Counted from the first letter of the stretch, positions 32,381-41,434 are shown. The stretch is 64,000 bases of DNA from Chimaeribacter californicus (GCF_002858675.1 NZ_PJZF01000015.1:1-64000); one strand, 5' to 3'. Notes: generated from the letters alone by a model not told the origin. A program made the numbers and translations.

Positions 32381-32456
32381 TGGTGGGCGATGACGGGCTC
32401 GAACCGCCGACCCCCTCCGTGTAAAGGAGATGCTCTACCAACTGAGCTAATCGCCC
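32381..32456 (-). tRNA. tRNA-Val (anticodon UAC)
   Basis: The 76 nt minus-strand gene starts GGGCGATTAGCTCAG and ends in encoded CCA. The anticodon loop is TTTACAC, giving UAC. It is identical to three other copies upstream and is the last of the cluster, after tRNA-Lys; in E. coli the valU-valX-valY-lysV cluster ends with lysV. Confidence 0.95.
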
Positions 32457-32491
32457 ATTTCTCAAACAGGGTACTACGTGTACTTCTTTAT

Positions 32492-32615
32492 TGATGGTGG
32501 GTCGTGCAGGATGACTCGGTCTTCGACCTCGCCCTTCGGGCCAACGCGTTGCGTTGTTATCCTTCACGTCCGTACTGCAACGTTATTCTTTAACTGATGG
32601 TGGGTCGTGCAGGAT
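32492..32615 (-). repeat. 103 bp unit with a duplicated tRNA-Lys 3' end
   Basis: TGATGGTGGGTCGTGCAGGAT occurs at 32595-32615, covering the 3' end of tRNA-Lys with CCA, and again at 32492-32512, 103 bp downstream in the direction of transcription. Between the copies lie two small hairpins (GGTCGAAGACC and GGCCCGAAGGGC). The arrangement resembles the rtT repeats after E. coli tyrT, which also begin with the tRNA's 3' end. Confidence 0.8.
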
Positions 32616-32673
32616 TCGAACCTGCGACCAATTGATTAAAAGTCAACTGCTCTACCAACTGAGCTAACGACCC
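32598..32673 (-). tRNA. lysV: tRNA-Lys (anticodon UUU)
   Basis: A 76 nt gene beginning GGGTCGTTAGCTCAG with anticodon loop CTTTTAA (UUU) and encoded CCA. It sits inside the valine cluster as lysV does next to valUXY in E. coli. Confidence 0.95.
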
Positions 32674-32720
32674 ATCAGATACTGCGTATTTTTACTGCTT
32701 TAGTGTGTGGCCTGCAGAAG

Positions 32721-32796
32721 TGGTGGGCGATGACGGGCTCGAACCGCCGACCCCCTCCGTGTAAAGGAGATGCTCTACCAACTGAGCTAATCGCCC
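32721..32796 (-). tRNA. valY: tRNA-Val (anticodon UAC)
   Basis: Identical in sequence to the other valine genes of the cluster: 76 nt, anticodon UAC, CCA encoded. Third in transcription order; the symbol is by position relative to E. coli. Confidence 0.95.
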
Positions 32797-32841
32797 ACTT
32801 CTGAATGCCGTAACTCTTTGTTCAGTAAACTACGTGAAAGA

Positions 32842-32917
32842 TGGTGGGCGATGACGGGCTCGAACCGCCGACCCCCTCCGTGTAAAGGAGATGCTCTACC
32901 AACTGAGCTAATCGCCC
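32842..32917 (-). tRNA. valX: tRNA-Val (anticodon UAC)
   Basis: Identical copy, 76 nt with CCA, second in transcription order. The short spacers between copies share ACTACGTG motifs. Confidence 0.95.
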
Positions 32918-33002
32918 ATCTGTCACTGCTGTTTACTGCTTAAAACTCTTTATCACACTACTCTTTATCACACTGTTTATCACAACAGAGCCACCTGTAA
33001 GA

Positions 33003-33078
33003 TGGTGGGCGATGACGGGCTCGAACCGCCGACCCCCTCCGTGTAAAGGAGATGCTCTACCAACTGAGCTAATCGCCC
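33003..33078 (-). tRNA. valU: tRNA-Val (anticodon UAC), first of the cluster
   Basis: Identical 76 nt copy with CCA. It is the promoter-proximal gene of the val-val-val-lys-val transcription unit. Confidence 0.95.
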
Positions 33079-33096
33079 CCGTCGTGATGGAGTCGC

Positions 33097-33124
33097 ATTA
33101 TAGGGATAGTTCAAAGTGAGTCAA
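33097..33124 (-). promoter_or_regulatory. Promoter of the val/lys tRNA cluster
   Basis: On the minus strand TTGACT (33124-33119) and TATAAT (33102-33097) are separated by 16 bp. The -10 is perfect and is followed by a GCGACTCC discriminator of the GC-rich kind found at stable-RNA promoters. Transcription should start about 10 bp before tRNA-Val. Confidence 0.85.
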
Positions 33125-33247
33125 CGCTTTTTCCGGAGAAAATAATCGTTCGCCGCAAAAGTAATCAGGATGCAATATTTATCAGCAATGCTGCTGCGAT
33201 TTTATGCATATCTTTGATGAATGAGCGAAAGGCGGGGGCGTTGAGCG

Positions 33248-33275
33248 TTGAGGAATCGGGATGGAGTGGTAGAAT
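33248..33275 (+). promoter_or_regulatory. Probable gltX promoter
   Basis: TTGAGG at 33248-33253 and TAGAAT at 33270-33275 are spaced by 16 bp, about 77 bp before the gltX ATG. The tRNA cluster diverges from it, as in E. coli. Confidence 0.6.
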
Positions 33276-33351
33276 GTTGCCCACTTTTTGGTTCTTTCCG
33301 AGCAAGCTGTGGCCCGCGTCGGCTGCATTGCGTAATAAGGCTGTGTTCCCC

Positions 33352-34767
33352 ATGAAAATCAAAACCCGTTTTGCCCCCAGCCCGACCGGCTACCTGCATG
33401 TTGGCGGCGCCCGTACTGCCCTCTACTCCTGGCTGTTTACCCGCCACCTGGGCGGCGAGTTTGTACTGCGTATCGAAGACACCGATCTGGAACGCTCCAC
33501 CCAGGAGGCCATTGACGCAATCATGGACGGCATGAACTGGCTGAACCTGGATTGGGATGAGGGCCCGTACTTCCAGACCAAACGCTTTGACCGCTATAAC
33601 GCGGTAATTGACCAGATGCTGGAAAAGGGCACCGCCTACAAATGTTACTGTTCGAAAGAGCGTCTTGAAGCGCTGCGTGAAACCCAGATGGCCAACGGTG
33701 AAAAACCGCGTTATGACGGCCGCTGCCGTGACAGCCATGAACATCATGCTGCTGATGAGCCGTGCGTGGTGCGGTTCCGTAACCCGCAGGACGGCTCCGT
33801 TATTTTTGATGACAAGATCCGCGGGCCGATTGAGTTCAGCAACCTCGAGCTGGATGACCTGATCATCCGCCGCACCGACGGCTCGCCGACCTACAACTTC
33901 TGCGTGGTGATCGATGACTGGGACATGGAAATTACCCACGTCATCCGCGGTGAAGACCATATCAACAACACCCCGCGCCAGATCAACATCCTGAAAGCGC
34001 TGGGCGCGCCGGTGCCGGAGTACGCGCACGTCTCCATGATCCTCGGCGATGACGGCAAAAAGCTCTCCAAACGCCACGGTGCGGTTGGGGTCATGCAATA
34101 CCGGGATGACGGTTACCTGCCGGAAGCCCTGCTGAACTACCTGGTGCGCCTCGGCTGGTCCCACGGCGATCAGGAGATCTTCTCTATTGAAGAGATGAAA
34201 TCCCTGTTTACCCTGGAAGCGATCAATAAATCTGCCAGTGCGTTCAACACGGAAAAATTGCAGTGGCTGAACCATCACTACATCAACGCGATGCCGCCGG
34301 AGTACGTGGCGACACACCTGCTGTGGCACGTGGAGCAATTGGGCATTGATACCCGCAACGGCCCGCAGCTGTTTGAGATCGTGACCCTGCTGGGCGAGCG
34401 CTGCAAAACGCTGAAAGAGATGGCCGAAGCCTGCCGCTACTTCTACGAAGATTTCAGCGAGTTTGATGCGGACGCTGCGAAAAAACACCTGCGCCCGGTC
34501 GCCCGCCAGCCGCTGGAAGCGGTAAAAGCAAAACTGGCCGCGCTGACCGAGTGGACGCCAGCCAGCGTGCATGACGCGATCCAGGGCACGGCGGATGAGC
34601 TGGGTGTCGGTATGGGCAAAGTTGGTATGCCGCTGCGTGTGGCCGTGACCGGTGCCGGCCAGTCGCCGGGCATGGATGTCACGGTGCATGCCATTGGTCA
34701 GCGCCGTACCCTGGCGCGTATCGATCAGGCTTTGGCTTATATTGCGGAGCGCGAAGCGCAGCAATAA
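33352..34767 (+). CDS. gltX: Glutamyl-tRNA synthetase
   Basis: Class I aminoacyl-tRNA synthetase that charges tRNA-Glu. The 471 residues equal the E. coli length. The HIGH-like motif lies in [17 protein letters not shown], the zinc-binding cysteines around residues 98-127 (CYCSKE and the CRDSHEHH block), and the KMSKS equivalent is KKLSKRHG. The ATG at 33352 starts the family N-terminus [13 protein letters not shown]; the upstream open frame is not conserved. Confidence 0.97.
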   Translation: MKIKTRFAPSPTGYLHVGGARTALYSWLFTRHLGGEFVLRIEDTDLERSTQEAIDAIMDGMNWLNLDWDEGPYFQTKRFDRYNAVIDQMLEKGTAYKCYCSKERLEALRETQMANGEKPRYDGRCRDSHEHHAADEPCVVRFRNPQDGSVIFDDKIRGPIEFSNLELDDLIIRRTDGSPTYNFCVVIDDWDMEITHVIRGEDHINNTPRQINILKALGAPVPEYAHVSMILGDDGKKLSKRHGAVGVMQYRDDGYLPEALLNYLVRLGWSHGDQEIFSIEEMKSLFTLEAINKSASAFNTEKLQWLNHHYINAMPPEYVATHLLWHVEQLGIDTRNGPQLFEIVTLLGERCKTLKEMAEACRYFYEDFSEFDADAAKKHLRPVARQPLEAVKAKLAALTEWTPASVHDAIQGTADELGVGMGKVGMPLRVAVTGAGQSPGMDVTVHAIGQRRTLARIDQALAYIAEREAQQ

Positions 34768-34785
34768 GCTCTCTTCAGAAACAGC

Positions 34786-34817
34786 AAGGCCGGTAAGGAG
34801 ACTTACCGGCCTTTTTT
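34786..34817 (+). terminator. Terminator of gltX
   Basis: AAGGCCGGTAAG at 34786-34797 and CTTACCGGCCTT at 34802-34813 form a perfect 12 bp stem with a GAGA loop, then TTTT. Confidence 0.95.
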
Positions 34818-34852
34818 ATGGGCGTTGTTCCGCTGAAAAACAGCGGCAGCGG

Positions 34853-35224
34853 TTACTCCTGCGGCATGTCATCGGACAGATCGTCCAGCCCCAGCTTTTT
34901 CATCATTCCGGTGATGCCTTCACGTAAGATGAATTGAGTAATCAGATGCTTTTCACGGCGGTTGAGGCGGGCAAACGTCGCGATCCAGATGTCCCGCGGC
35001 TGGGAAGAGGACGCAAGGTAAGGCGCAGGATCTTCCTGTGCTGAGCGGCTTTGGGCGAGAAAAGAGGCTACGCTTGCCAAAGCAAACTCATGGGCCCGGC
35101 CACCTTGTACACCGGGGCGGCGGCGTTTTTTCCAGTTCTCTTTGGCGGCCCGCTGATTAATGCTTTGCTCGGTATAGCCGGTCTTCTGTGCCAGCTCTTT
35201 TGGGGTGATCCATTCGTCGTTCAT
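34853..35224 (-). CDS. yfeC: YfeC-like putative DNA-binding protein
   Basis: A 123-residue predicted DNA-binding protein of the YfeC/DUF1323 type. The N-terminal helix-turn-helix is WITPKELAQKTGYTEQSIN, followed by a basic stretch NWKKRRRPG that binds nucleic acid in similar proteins. The C-terminal half holds LNRREKHLITQFILREGI. The second of two adjacent ATGs (35224) is preferred because AGGGA lies 6 bp upstream. It faces gltX across the terminator, as in E. coli. Targets are unknown. Confidence 0.88.
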   Translation of the reverse strand: MNDEWITPKELAQKTGYTEQSINQRAAKENWKKRRRPGVQGGRAHEFALASVASFLAQSRSAQEDPAPYLASSSQPRDIWIATFARLNRREKHLITQFILREGITGMMKKLGLDDLSDDMPQE

Positions 35225-35336
35225 CATGCTTCCCTGATGAGGTGAAATTAACGGTTATCGTAAGTAGGTTATTTTACATGATTCACTAACAGGATTGATG
35301 GGATTGAAAAAAGGCGCGATCTGGATCACAAGAAAA

Positions 35337-35356
35337 CTGCCCGCAGGTGCGGGCAG
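35337..35356 (-). terminator. Terminator of the formate/nitrite-family gene
   Basis: CTGCCCGC at 35337-35344 pairs with GCGGGCAG at 35349-35356 around a 4 nt loop. On the minus strand TTTTCTTG follows. It lies 31 bp past the stop of the channel gene. Confidence 0.8.
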
Positions 35357-35386
35357 TGAAGGGGAGGGGTGCAAGAGGGGGAAAGA

Positions 35387-36175
35387 TCAGCTCTGAAGCT
35401 GTTTGATCTCGGCACCAGGGCGGTAAGCCAGGAAGTAGATCAGGCCAACAAACCCTGCACCGCCCACGGCGTTGCCCAGGAATACCGCCACGAAGTTCGG
35501 GAAGTAATCTGCCCAGCTCATCGCGCCGGCAAAAATAGCCGCCGGGATAATGAACATATTCGCCACAACGTGCTGGAAGCCGATGGCCACAAACGCCATC
35601 ACCGGGAACCACATGCCAATCACCTTCCCGCCCATCTCTTTACTGGCGAAGGAGAGCCACACTGCCAGGCAGACCAGCCAGTTACAGCCGATGCCGGAGA
35701 TAAACGCGTGCAGGAAGTCAGCATTCACTTTCGCCTGCGCAATAGAGACGGTTTTCGCCAGGAATGCCCCTTCCGTCATGCCGAGCATATGGCCGAAGAA
35801 GTAGGCTACCGCCAGGCTGCCCAGCAGGTTGGCAATTGTTACCCAGAACCAGTTACGCAGAATGGCCAGCCCGCTGATCTGGCGTGAGAACCAGGCAATC
35901 GGCATCGTCATCATGTTACCGGTCAGCAACTCACCCCCGGCCAGCACGGTCAGAATTAACCCGACCGGGAACACGGCTGCCCCCAGCAGGCCGCCAAAGG
36001 AGCCCCACTGCGGCGGCAAGGTACCGATAACGTGCAGATCAAGCAGGAAACCGGTCGCAATAAAGGCCCCGGCCATAAAGCCCAGAATAAGCAGATTCAG
36101 GATGGAGGCACGGCTTTTCACCACACCCGCCTGAACGGCAAGTAAGGCAATTTCTTTTGGTGTGTGCAATGACAT
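35387..36175 (-). CDS. Formate/nitrite transporter family channel
   Basis: A 262-residue member of the FNT family of pentameric anion channels (FocA, NirC and relatives). Six transmembrane segments are evident (near 30-50, 60-80, 105-125, 155-175, 187-206, 228-248). Typical features are the GGELLTGNM motif in TM3, the GIGCNWLVCLAVW stretch and the channel His in FQHVVANMF. The permeant anion (formate, nitrite or hydrosulfide) cannot be decided by eye. It stands alone, without pfl or nir genes nearby, so the symbol is left open. Confidence 0.85.
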   Translation of the reverse strand: MSLHTPKEIALLAVQAGVVKSRASILNLLILGFMAGAFIATGFLLDLHVIGTLPPQWGSFGGLLGAAVFPVGLILTVLAGGELLTGNMMTMPIAWFSRQISGLAILRNWFWVTIANLLGSLAVAYFFGHMLGMTEGAFLAKTVSIAQAKVNADFLHAFISGIGCNWLVCLAVWLSFASKEMGGKVIGMWFPVMAFVAIGFQHVVANMFIIPAAIFAGAMSWADYFPNFVAVFLGNAVGGAGFVGLIYFLAYRPGAEIKQLQS

Positions 36176-36487
36176 GTGTAACCCGGATGTAAAAGTTATG
36201 ATAAAGGCGCGGGAAGTCTAGTATGAGAATTATCTCAAAACAAGCGGGTTTGCTACCCTTGCTAACATTTTTTTAAACTGCCTCTAACTTCATGATCTTA
36301 ATATGTTGCAATATGTGCGGTTGCCTTTTGTCTGGCGCATCAACAGCCAGCCAGCGCGGCAGCCGGGCATTGCCACAGACGGCAACCGCAGCGCATTCAG
36401 GACACCGCTTTTCTGGCGAGGCGATCGTCCCCCCGGTATGACGTTGGCTGCTTTTTCAACGCTTGAATTAATTATGATATTTAGCCG
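36176..36487. other. Gap upstream of the FNT gene and alaXW
   Basis: About 310 bp without a gene. A palindrome TGAGA-ATTA-TCTCA at 36224-36237 lies 49 bp upstream of the FNT gene and may be an operator. A run of T at about 36269-36275 and the alaXW promoter follow. A 62-codon frame at 36303-36491 lacks any recognisable feature. Confidence 0.45.
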
Positions 36488-36516
36488 TTGACAGGATCTG
36501 GTGGGTTTCATATTAT
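36488..36516 (+). promoter_or_regulatory. Promoter of the tRNA-Ala operon
   Basis: A consensus TTGACA at 36488-36493 and TATTAT at 36511-36516 are separated by 17 bp and followed by a GC-rich GCGCCCCG discriminator. This is a typical strong, stringently controlled stable-RNA promoter. Confidence 0.9.
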
Positions 36517-36549
36517 GCGCCCCGTCCACACGACATGTTGTGTTGATAC

Positions 36550-36625
<76 letters not shown>

Positions 36626-36695
36626 ACTTTCTTCCCAGAAAAGTTGGTTAAGGACGTTCACACCCGTCCTGAAAATCCTGTGTGACCACATCTGT

Positions 36696-36771
<76 letters not shown>

Positions 36772-36779
36772 AATTTAAG

Positions 36780-36802
36780 AAACCGGCTCAGGCCGGTTTT
36801 TT
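36780..36802 (+). terminator. Terminator of the tRNA-Ala operon
   Basis: AAACCGGC at 36780-36787 and GCCGGTTT at 36792-36799 pair around TCAG, followed by TTT. Confidence 0.9.
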
Positions 36803-36929
36803 GCTATCTGTATTTCTCATTTCTGTATTTTCACATTCCCGGTCTTTTCTGTACCTCCCCTGTGAGTCTCTGCCTTCGCAGCTGCTCCCTGCGTTATTTA
36901 CTGCGCTGACGGCCAGATTGCGGGCATTA

Positions 36930-36953
36930 AAAAAGGCGCCGCAGCGCCTTTTT
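36930..36953 (-). terminator. Terminator of nupC
   Basis: AAAAAGGCGC at 36930-36939 and GCGCCTTTTT at 36944-36953 form a 10 bp stem with a CGCA loop; the minus strand ends in a T run. It is 15 bp past the nupC stop. Confidence 0.9.
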
Positions 36954-36968
36954 AGCAGAGAAATAGCC

Positions 36969-38156
36969 TTAGCCCAGTACCAGGCCCGCGATAGACGCAG
37001 AAAGCACGCTCACCAGCGTAGAGCCGTAGAGCAGCTTCAGGCCGAAGCGGGACACCACATTACCCTGATGCTCATTCAGCCCTTTGATCGCACCAGCCAC
37101 AATCCCGATAGAGGAGAAGTTGGCAAAGGAGACCAGGAACACCGACAGGATGCCCTCAGAACGTGGGGAGAGGGTAGCGGCAATCTTCTGCAGATCCATC
37201 ATAGCGACGAACTCATTAGAGACCATCTTGGTCGCCATGATGCTGCCGACCTGCAATGCTTCATTGGAAGGCACGCCCATTACCCAGGCAAACGGATAGA
37301 AGACATAGCCCAGCAGCTCCTGGAAGCTATGGCCGAACAGGGTGCTGAACAGGGCATTGATGGCGGAAATCAGCGCGATAAAACCGATCAGCATCGCTGC
37401 CACAATAATCGCAACTTTAAAGCCGGCCAGAATATATTCACCCAGCATCTCAAAGAAGCTCTGCCCTTTGTGCAGCTCACCGAGCTGCAGATCCTGCTCG
37501 CCTTCCACTTTGTACGGGTTAATCAGCGACAGCACAATAAAGGTACTGAACATGTTCAGCACCAGCGCTGCCACCACATACTTTGGCTCCAGCATGGTCA
37601 TGTACGCGCCGACGATCGACATCGACACCGTGGACATCGCGGTCGCGGCCATGGTGTACATGCGCTTTTCAGACATTTTGCCGAGAATATCTTTATAGGC
37701 AATAAAGTTTTCAGACTGACCCAGGATCAGGGAGCTGACGGCGTTAAACGACTCCAGTTTACCCATGCCGTTGATTTTGGAGAGCACGGTACCAATCCAG
37801 CGGATCACGATTGGCAGCACGCGGATGTGTTGCAGAATACCAATCAGGGCAGAAATGAAGACGATCGGGCAGAGCACTTTCAGGAAGAAGAAGGCGAGGC
37901 CCTTGTCGCCCATGCCACCGAAAACAAAATCGGTGCCCTGAGCGGCAAAACCAAGCAACTTATCAAAGAAGTTAGCGAAACCCTGAATGAATCCTAAACC
38001 AATTTCTGAATTCAGGAAGAAGTAGGCAAGCAGGACTTCAAGAACGAGTAACTGTGCGATAAAACGTAAGCGGATGTTCTTGCGATCGCGGCTGGCGAGC
38101 ATAGCCAGAACAGCGACCACAGCCAACGCTAACACAAAGTGCAGTATTCGGGACAT
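36969..38156 (-). CDS. nupC: Nucleoside permease NupC
   Basis: Proton-coupled concentrative nucleoside transporter (CNT family) of the inner membrane; E. coli NupC takes up pyrimidine nucleosides and adenosine. The 395 residues contain about eight to ten hydrophobic segments. Family motifs include [13 protein letters not shown] (substrate site), the NPYKVEGE loop, [25 protein letters not shown] and [17 protein letters not shown]. It is divergent from mntH, as in E. coli. Confidence 0.96.
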   Translation of the reverse strand: MSRILHFVLALAVVAVLAMLASRDRKNIRLRFIAQLLVLEVLLAYFFLNSEIGLGFIQGFANFFDKLLGFAAQGTDFVFGGMGDKGLAFFFLKVLCPIVFISALIGILQHIRVLPIVIRWIGTVLSKINGMGKLESFNAVSSLILGQSENFIAYKDILGKMSEKRMYTMAATAMSTVSMSIVGAYMTMLEPKYVVAALVLNMFSTFIVLSLINPYKVEGEQDLQLGELHKGQSFFEMLGEYILAGFKVAIIVAAMLIGFIALISAINALFSTLFGHSFQELLGYVFYPFAWVMGVPSNEALQVGSIMATKMVSNEFVAMMDLQKIAATLSPRSEGILSVFLVSFANFSSIGIVAGAIKGLNEHQGNVVSRFGLKLLYGSTLVSVLSASIAGLVLG

Positions 38157-38567
38157 GTGTGCTCCAAATTTGAGGCAGGCAATATTTCGGGGGTCATTTT
38201 ATGTAACGGCGACATTAAAAACGAGACATCCATTGCAAATATAAAAATTCATGCCCATGAAATCAATCAATTCGCGCATTTCGCCATGAAATATCAAGAT
38301 GTTAAGAAATTCATGTGTCAGGTGAATATCTATGCTAGTTTTATTAATTGCGGTAATACGCGCTGAATTTTGCCGGATTGACTGATTTTACATCGGTAAA
38401 ACCTTCAAAAAGCAGGGGACTCTATGGCGGCAACTCCTCTGGCACATCTTCCTTTATCGCTGTGGCCTATCATAGAAATAAGCACAAGCACCAGGGATGC
38501 GCTTGATAACGATTCTCATTTACCTGAAGATGACAGGTAAGCACACAATGATTAAGGGTTACACGCT
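38157..38567. promoter_or_regulatory. Divergent nupC-mntH control region
   Basis: This 411 bp region has no supported gene. It is AT-rich on the nupC side. A Fur-like sequence GATAACGATTCTCATTTAC at 38505-38523 matches 14 of 19 bases of the classic Fur box. It ends 44 bp before the mntH ATG. I found no clear MntR palindrome. A 60 bp block at 38418-38477 is GC-richer and might form structure in the mntH leader, but no known riboswitch class was recognised. Confidence 0.55.
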
Positions 38568-39797
38568 ATGCTGAACAGTCGCGCTGATGGTACCAGCCGC
38601 ACGTCCAGAAAAATTAAACTTTCTTTGATGGGGCCGGCCTTTATCGCCGCGATTGGCTATATCGATCCGGGTAACTTTGCCACCAACATTCAGGCAGGAG
38701 CCTCGTTCGGTTATAAATTACTCTGGGTGGTGGTCTGGGCCAACCTGATGGCCATGCTGATTCAGCTGCTTTCTGCCAAGCTCGGCATCGCAACCGGCAA
38801 AAACCTGGCAGAACATATCCGCGACCGTTTCCCACGCCCGGCAGTCTGGGCCTATTGGGTGCAGGCGGAAATCATCGCCATGGCGACCGACCTGGCTGAA
38901 TTTATCGGCGCGGCGATCGGCTTCAAGCTGTTGCTCGGCGTTTCGCTGTTGCAGGGCGCGGTACTTACCGGCATCGCGACTTTCATCATTCTGGCCATTC
39001 AGCGCCGCGGCCAGAAACCGCTGGAGTGGGTAATTGGCGGGCTGTTGCTGTTCGTGGCTGCCGCTTACATTGTAGAGCTGTTCTTCTCACAACCTAAAAT
39101 GGGCGAGCTGGTGAAGGGCATGGCGCTGCCGTCTTTGCCGGGGGCTGAAGCCGTTTATCTGGCTGCCGGGGTGCTGGGTGCCACGATTATGCCGCACGTC
39201 ATTTACCTGCACTCCTCGCTGACCCAGCGTTCCGGTTCCAGTTCCAAATCTGACCGCTACTCCTCCACCAAGCTGGATGTAGCCATCGCCATGACGATTG
39301 CCGGGTTTGTTAACCTGGCGATGATGGCCACCGCGGCCGCTGCGTTCCACTTCAGCGGGCACAGCGGCATCAGTGAATTGGATCAGGCCTACCTGACGCT
39401 GGAGCCGCTGCTCGGCCATGCGGCTGCCACCATCTTCGGCCTGAGCCTGGTGGCCGCCGGCCTCTCCTCAACAGTCGTGGGTACGCTGGCAGGGCAGGTG
39501 GTGATGCAGGGCTTTGTGCGCTTTTATATCCCGCTCTGGGTACGCCGCGTGGTAACCATGCTGCCGTCATTTATTGTGATTATCGCCGGAATGGACGCCA
39601 CTAAAATTCTGGTGATGAGCCAGGTGCTGCTGAGTTTTGGTATTGCGCTGGCTCTGCTGCCGTTGCTCTCTTTTACCGGTAACCGGGAACTAATGGGTGA
39701 CATGACCAACACGCCGCTGATGCAGAATCTGGGTCGGATCATTGTGCTGGTGGTGATTGGCCTGAACGGGTATCTGCTGGTCAGCATGATCATGTAA
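38568..39797 (+). CDS. mntH: NRAMP-family manganese transporter MntH
   Basis: Proton-dependent Mn(II)/Fe(II) importer of the inner membrane, used in oxidative stress and metal limitation. The 409-residue protein has about eleven hydrophobic segments. The metal-site motifs are [20 protein letters not shown] (the DPGN loop in TM1) and [13 protein letters not shown] (the MPH motif in TM6). The C-terminus [10 protein letters not shown] matches the family. Regulation by Fur is suggested by the upstream box; known homologues also answer to MntR and OxyR. Confidence 0.97.
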   Translation: MLNSRADGTSRTSRKIKLSLMGPAFIAAIGYIDPGNFATNIQAGASFGYKLLWVVVWANLMAMLIQLLSAKLGIATGKNLAEHIRDRFPRPAVWAYWVQAEIIAMATDLAEFIGAAIGFKLLLGVSLLQGAVLTGIATFIILAIQRRGQKPLEWVIGGLLLFVAAAYIVELFFSQPKMGELVKGMALPSLPGAEAVYLAAGVLGATIMPHVIYLHSSLTQRSGSSSKSDRYSSTKLDVAIAMTIAGFVNLAMMATAAAAFHFSGHSGISELDQAYLTLEPLLGHAAATIFGLSLVAAGLSSTVVGTLAGQVVMQGFVRFYIPLWVRRVVTMLPSFIVIIAGMDATKILVMSQVLLSFGIALALLPLLSFTGNRELMGDMTNTPLMQNLGRIIVLVVIGLNGYLLVSMIM

Positions 39798-39816
39798 CAT
39801 GCCGGTGAAAAAAGAG

Positions 39817-39843
39817 AGGCAGGCCAATTGGCCTGCCTTTTTT
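39817..39843 (+). terminator. Terminator of mntH
   Basis: AGGCAGGCC at 39817-39825 and GGCCTGCCT at 39830-39838 pair around AATT, followed by TTTTT. Confidence 0.92.
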
Positions 39844-39869
39844 ATTGCTGTGTGTTCTTATTCTGTTAA

Positions 39870-40226
39870 CTAGCGCCAGTCACGGCCATGGTGACTATCC
39901 CGGCCGCCGCGCTCATAACCCCGTTCATAGCCACGCTCAAAGCCGCGCTCGTAACCCCGGCGGCGGTCATGCCCATAGGCATGTCCATGCGGCGGCCCAT
40001 AAAAACGCGGGCCATAGTGGCGGTAAGGGCGATGATGGTTGCGTTCCCACCAGCCGCGGTCACGCCAGCGGCCGCCGTCCCAGTAGTTGCCGTGGCGGTC
40101 GCGATCACCGATAGAAAGCGAGAAGCCGGGCATCCGTACGCTCAGATTATCTGCCTTGGCAGGTAATACTGCGGGTAACAAGGTAATGAAAAGTGCGCTC
40201 AGCAAAAGTGTTTTTAGTTTAACCAT
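39870..40226 (-). CDS. ypeC: DUF2502 periplasmic protein YpeC
   Basis: A 118-residue exported protein of unknown function. A Sec signal peptide spans about residues 1-23 (ending LPAKA). The mature N-terminus NLSVRMPGFSLSIGDRD is the DUF2502 signature. The second half is very rich in Arg, His, Gly and Tyr and contains a repeated GYERGFERGYERGYERGG tract. The ATG at 40226 starts the signal peptide; 18 earlier codons are open but unsupported. It is next to mntH, as in E. coli. Confidence 0.85.
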   Translation of the reverse strand: MVKLKTLLLSALFITLLPAVLPAKADNLSVRMPGFSLSIGDRDRHGNYWDGGRWRDRGWWERNHHRPYRHYGPRFYGPPHGHAYGHDRRRGYERGFERGYERGYERGGRDSHHGRDWR

Positions 40227-40444
40227 TCTTATTATCCTCCGGACCACCTCAGTGGGTGTCATAGATATACGACCAATCACTGTTAATCACTATCGGATAA
40301 CAGGTCATTTTGAATCATTTACCAGTCTTAACAGTTTACTGACAAAGGCGGTCAAAATGGAGCAATTATGGAGAAAAAATAACATGGCGGAGGGGGACAG
40401 AAAAGGGCCTGCCGGCGGTTAAGGCCGGCAGGTAGGGTAAGCGG

Positions 40445-41434
40445 TTACATCAGAATTTTTTCGATCTCTTCCAGCTCCTGCGGGCTAAAGTCACGGTTTT
40501 GCAGCATGCCCACCGCATCATCAATCTGGCTGGTTTTACTCGCCCCGATCAACACTGAGGTCACGCGATCGCCCCTCAGCGCCCAGGCCAGCGCCATCTG
40601 CGAAAGCTTCTGCCCGCGCCGTTGTGCCAGCGCATTCAGCGCCCGCACCTGTGCCAGTTTCTCTTCCGTCAGCTGTTCCGGGTTGAGGAAACGGCTGCCG
40701 CTGGCGGCGCGTGAATCTTCCGGAATACCGTGCAGGTAACGGTCGGTCAGCTGGCCGCCGGCCAGCGGCGAAAACGCGATGGAGCCGACACCGTGCTCGG
40801 CCAGCGTATCCAGCAGTTGTGCCTCAATCCCGCGTTCATACATAGAGTATTTCGGTTGGTGGATCAGGCAAGGGGTGCCCAATTGATTCAGGATCTCAAA
40901 CGCCTGGCGCGCGCGCTCCGCCGGGTAGTTTGACAGGCCGATGTACAGCGCCTTGCCCTGGCGCACCAGCAGATCAAGCGCCGCCATGGTCTCTTCCAGC
41001 GGCGTGTCGGGATCGGGGCGATGGTGGTAGAAAATGTCCACATACTCCAGCCCCATACGGCGCAGGCTCTGATCAAGGCTTGAAACCAGGTACTTTTTTG
41101 ATCCCCAGTCACCATAGGGGCCATCCCACATGGTGTACCCGGCTTTGGACGAAATAATCAGCTCATCCCGATAGGGCAGGAAATCCTCTTTCAGAATGCG
41201 GCCGAAATTCAGCTCTGCGGAGCCGGGCGGCGGGCCGTAGTTATTGGCCAGGTCAAAATGCGTGATGCCAAGGTCAAACGCACGGCGCAATAGCTGGCGG
41301 CTGTTTTCCAGCAGCGTGGTATCGCCAAAATTGTGCCACAGGCCGAGAGAGACGGCGGGCAGCTTCAGGCCGCTGCGGCCGCAACGGCGGTACTCCATAC
41401 TTTCATAACGTGCCGGGCTGGCGTGGTACACCAT
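40445..41434 (-). CDS. gprA: Aldo/keto reductase, L-glyceraldehyde 3-phosphate reductase-like
   Basis: A 329-residue NADPH-dependent reductase close to E. coli GprA (YghZ), which reduces L-glyceraldehyde 3-phosphate and detoxifies methylglyoxal. The AKR catalytic tetrad can be placed: Asp and Tyr in THFDLANNYGPPPGSAE, Lys in IISSKAGYTMWDG, and His in DIFYHHRPDPDTP. The cofactor-phosphate loop near the end is VTSVLIGASKTSQI. It is shorter than YghZ (346) at the C-terminus. The gene is elsewhere in E. coli, so it may be a paralogue. Confidence 0.82.
   Translation of the reverse strand: MVYHASPARYESMEYRRCGRSGLKLPAVSLGLWHNFGDTTLLENSRQLLRRAFDLGITHFDLANNYGPPPGSAELNFGRILKEDFLPYRDELIISSKAGYTMWDGPYGDWGSKKYLVSSLDQSLRRMGLEYVDIFYHHRPDPDTPLEETMAALDLLVRQGKALYIGLSNYPAERARQAFEILNQLGTPCLIHQPKYSMYERGIEAQLLDTLAEHGVGSIAFSPLAGGQLTDRYLHGIPEDSRAASGSRFLNPEQLTEEKLAQVRALNALAQRRGQKLSQMALAWALRGDRVTSVLIGASKTSQIDDAVGMLQNRDFSPQELEEIEKILM

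Noticed and set aside
32328-32567. 79-codon frame over the tRNA-Val gene
   Set aside because: Reads through a tRNA and the tRNA-Lys 3' duplicate; a common false call.
33202-34764. 520-codon open frame antisense to gltX
   Set aside because: Covers gltX almost exactly on the other strand; composition is typical of a shadow frame.
38418-38477. Possible manganese riboswitch in the mntH leader
   Set aside because: I could not recognise the conserved core of the yybP-ykoY class, and the pairing found is weak.
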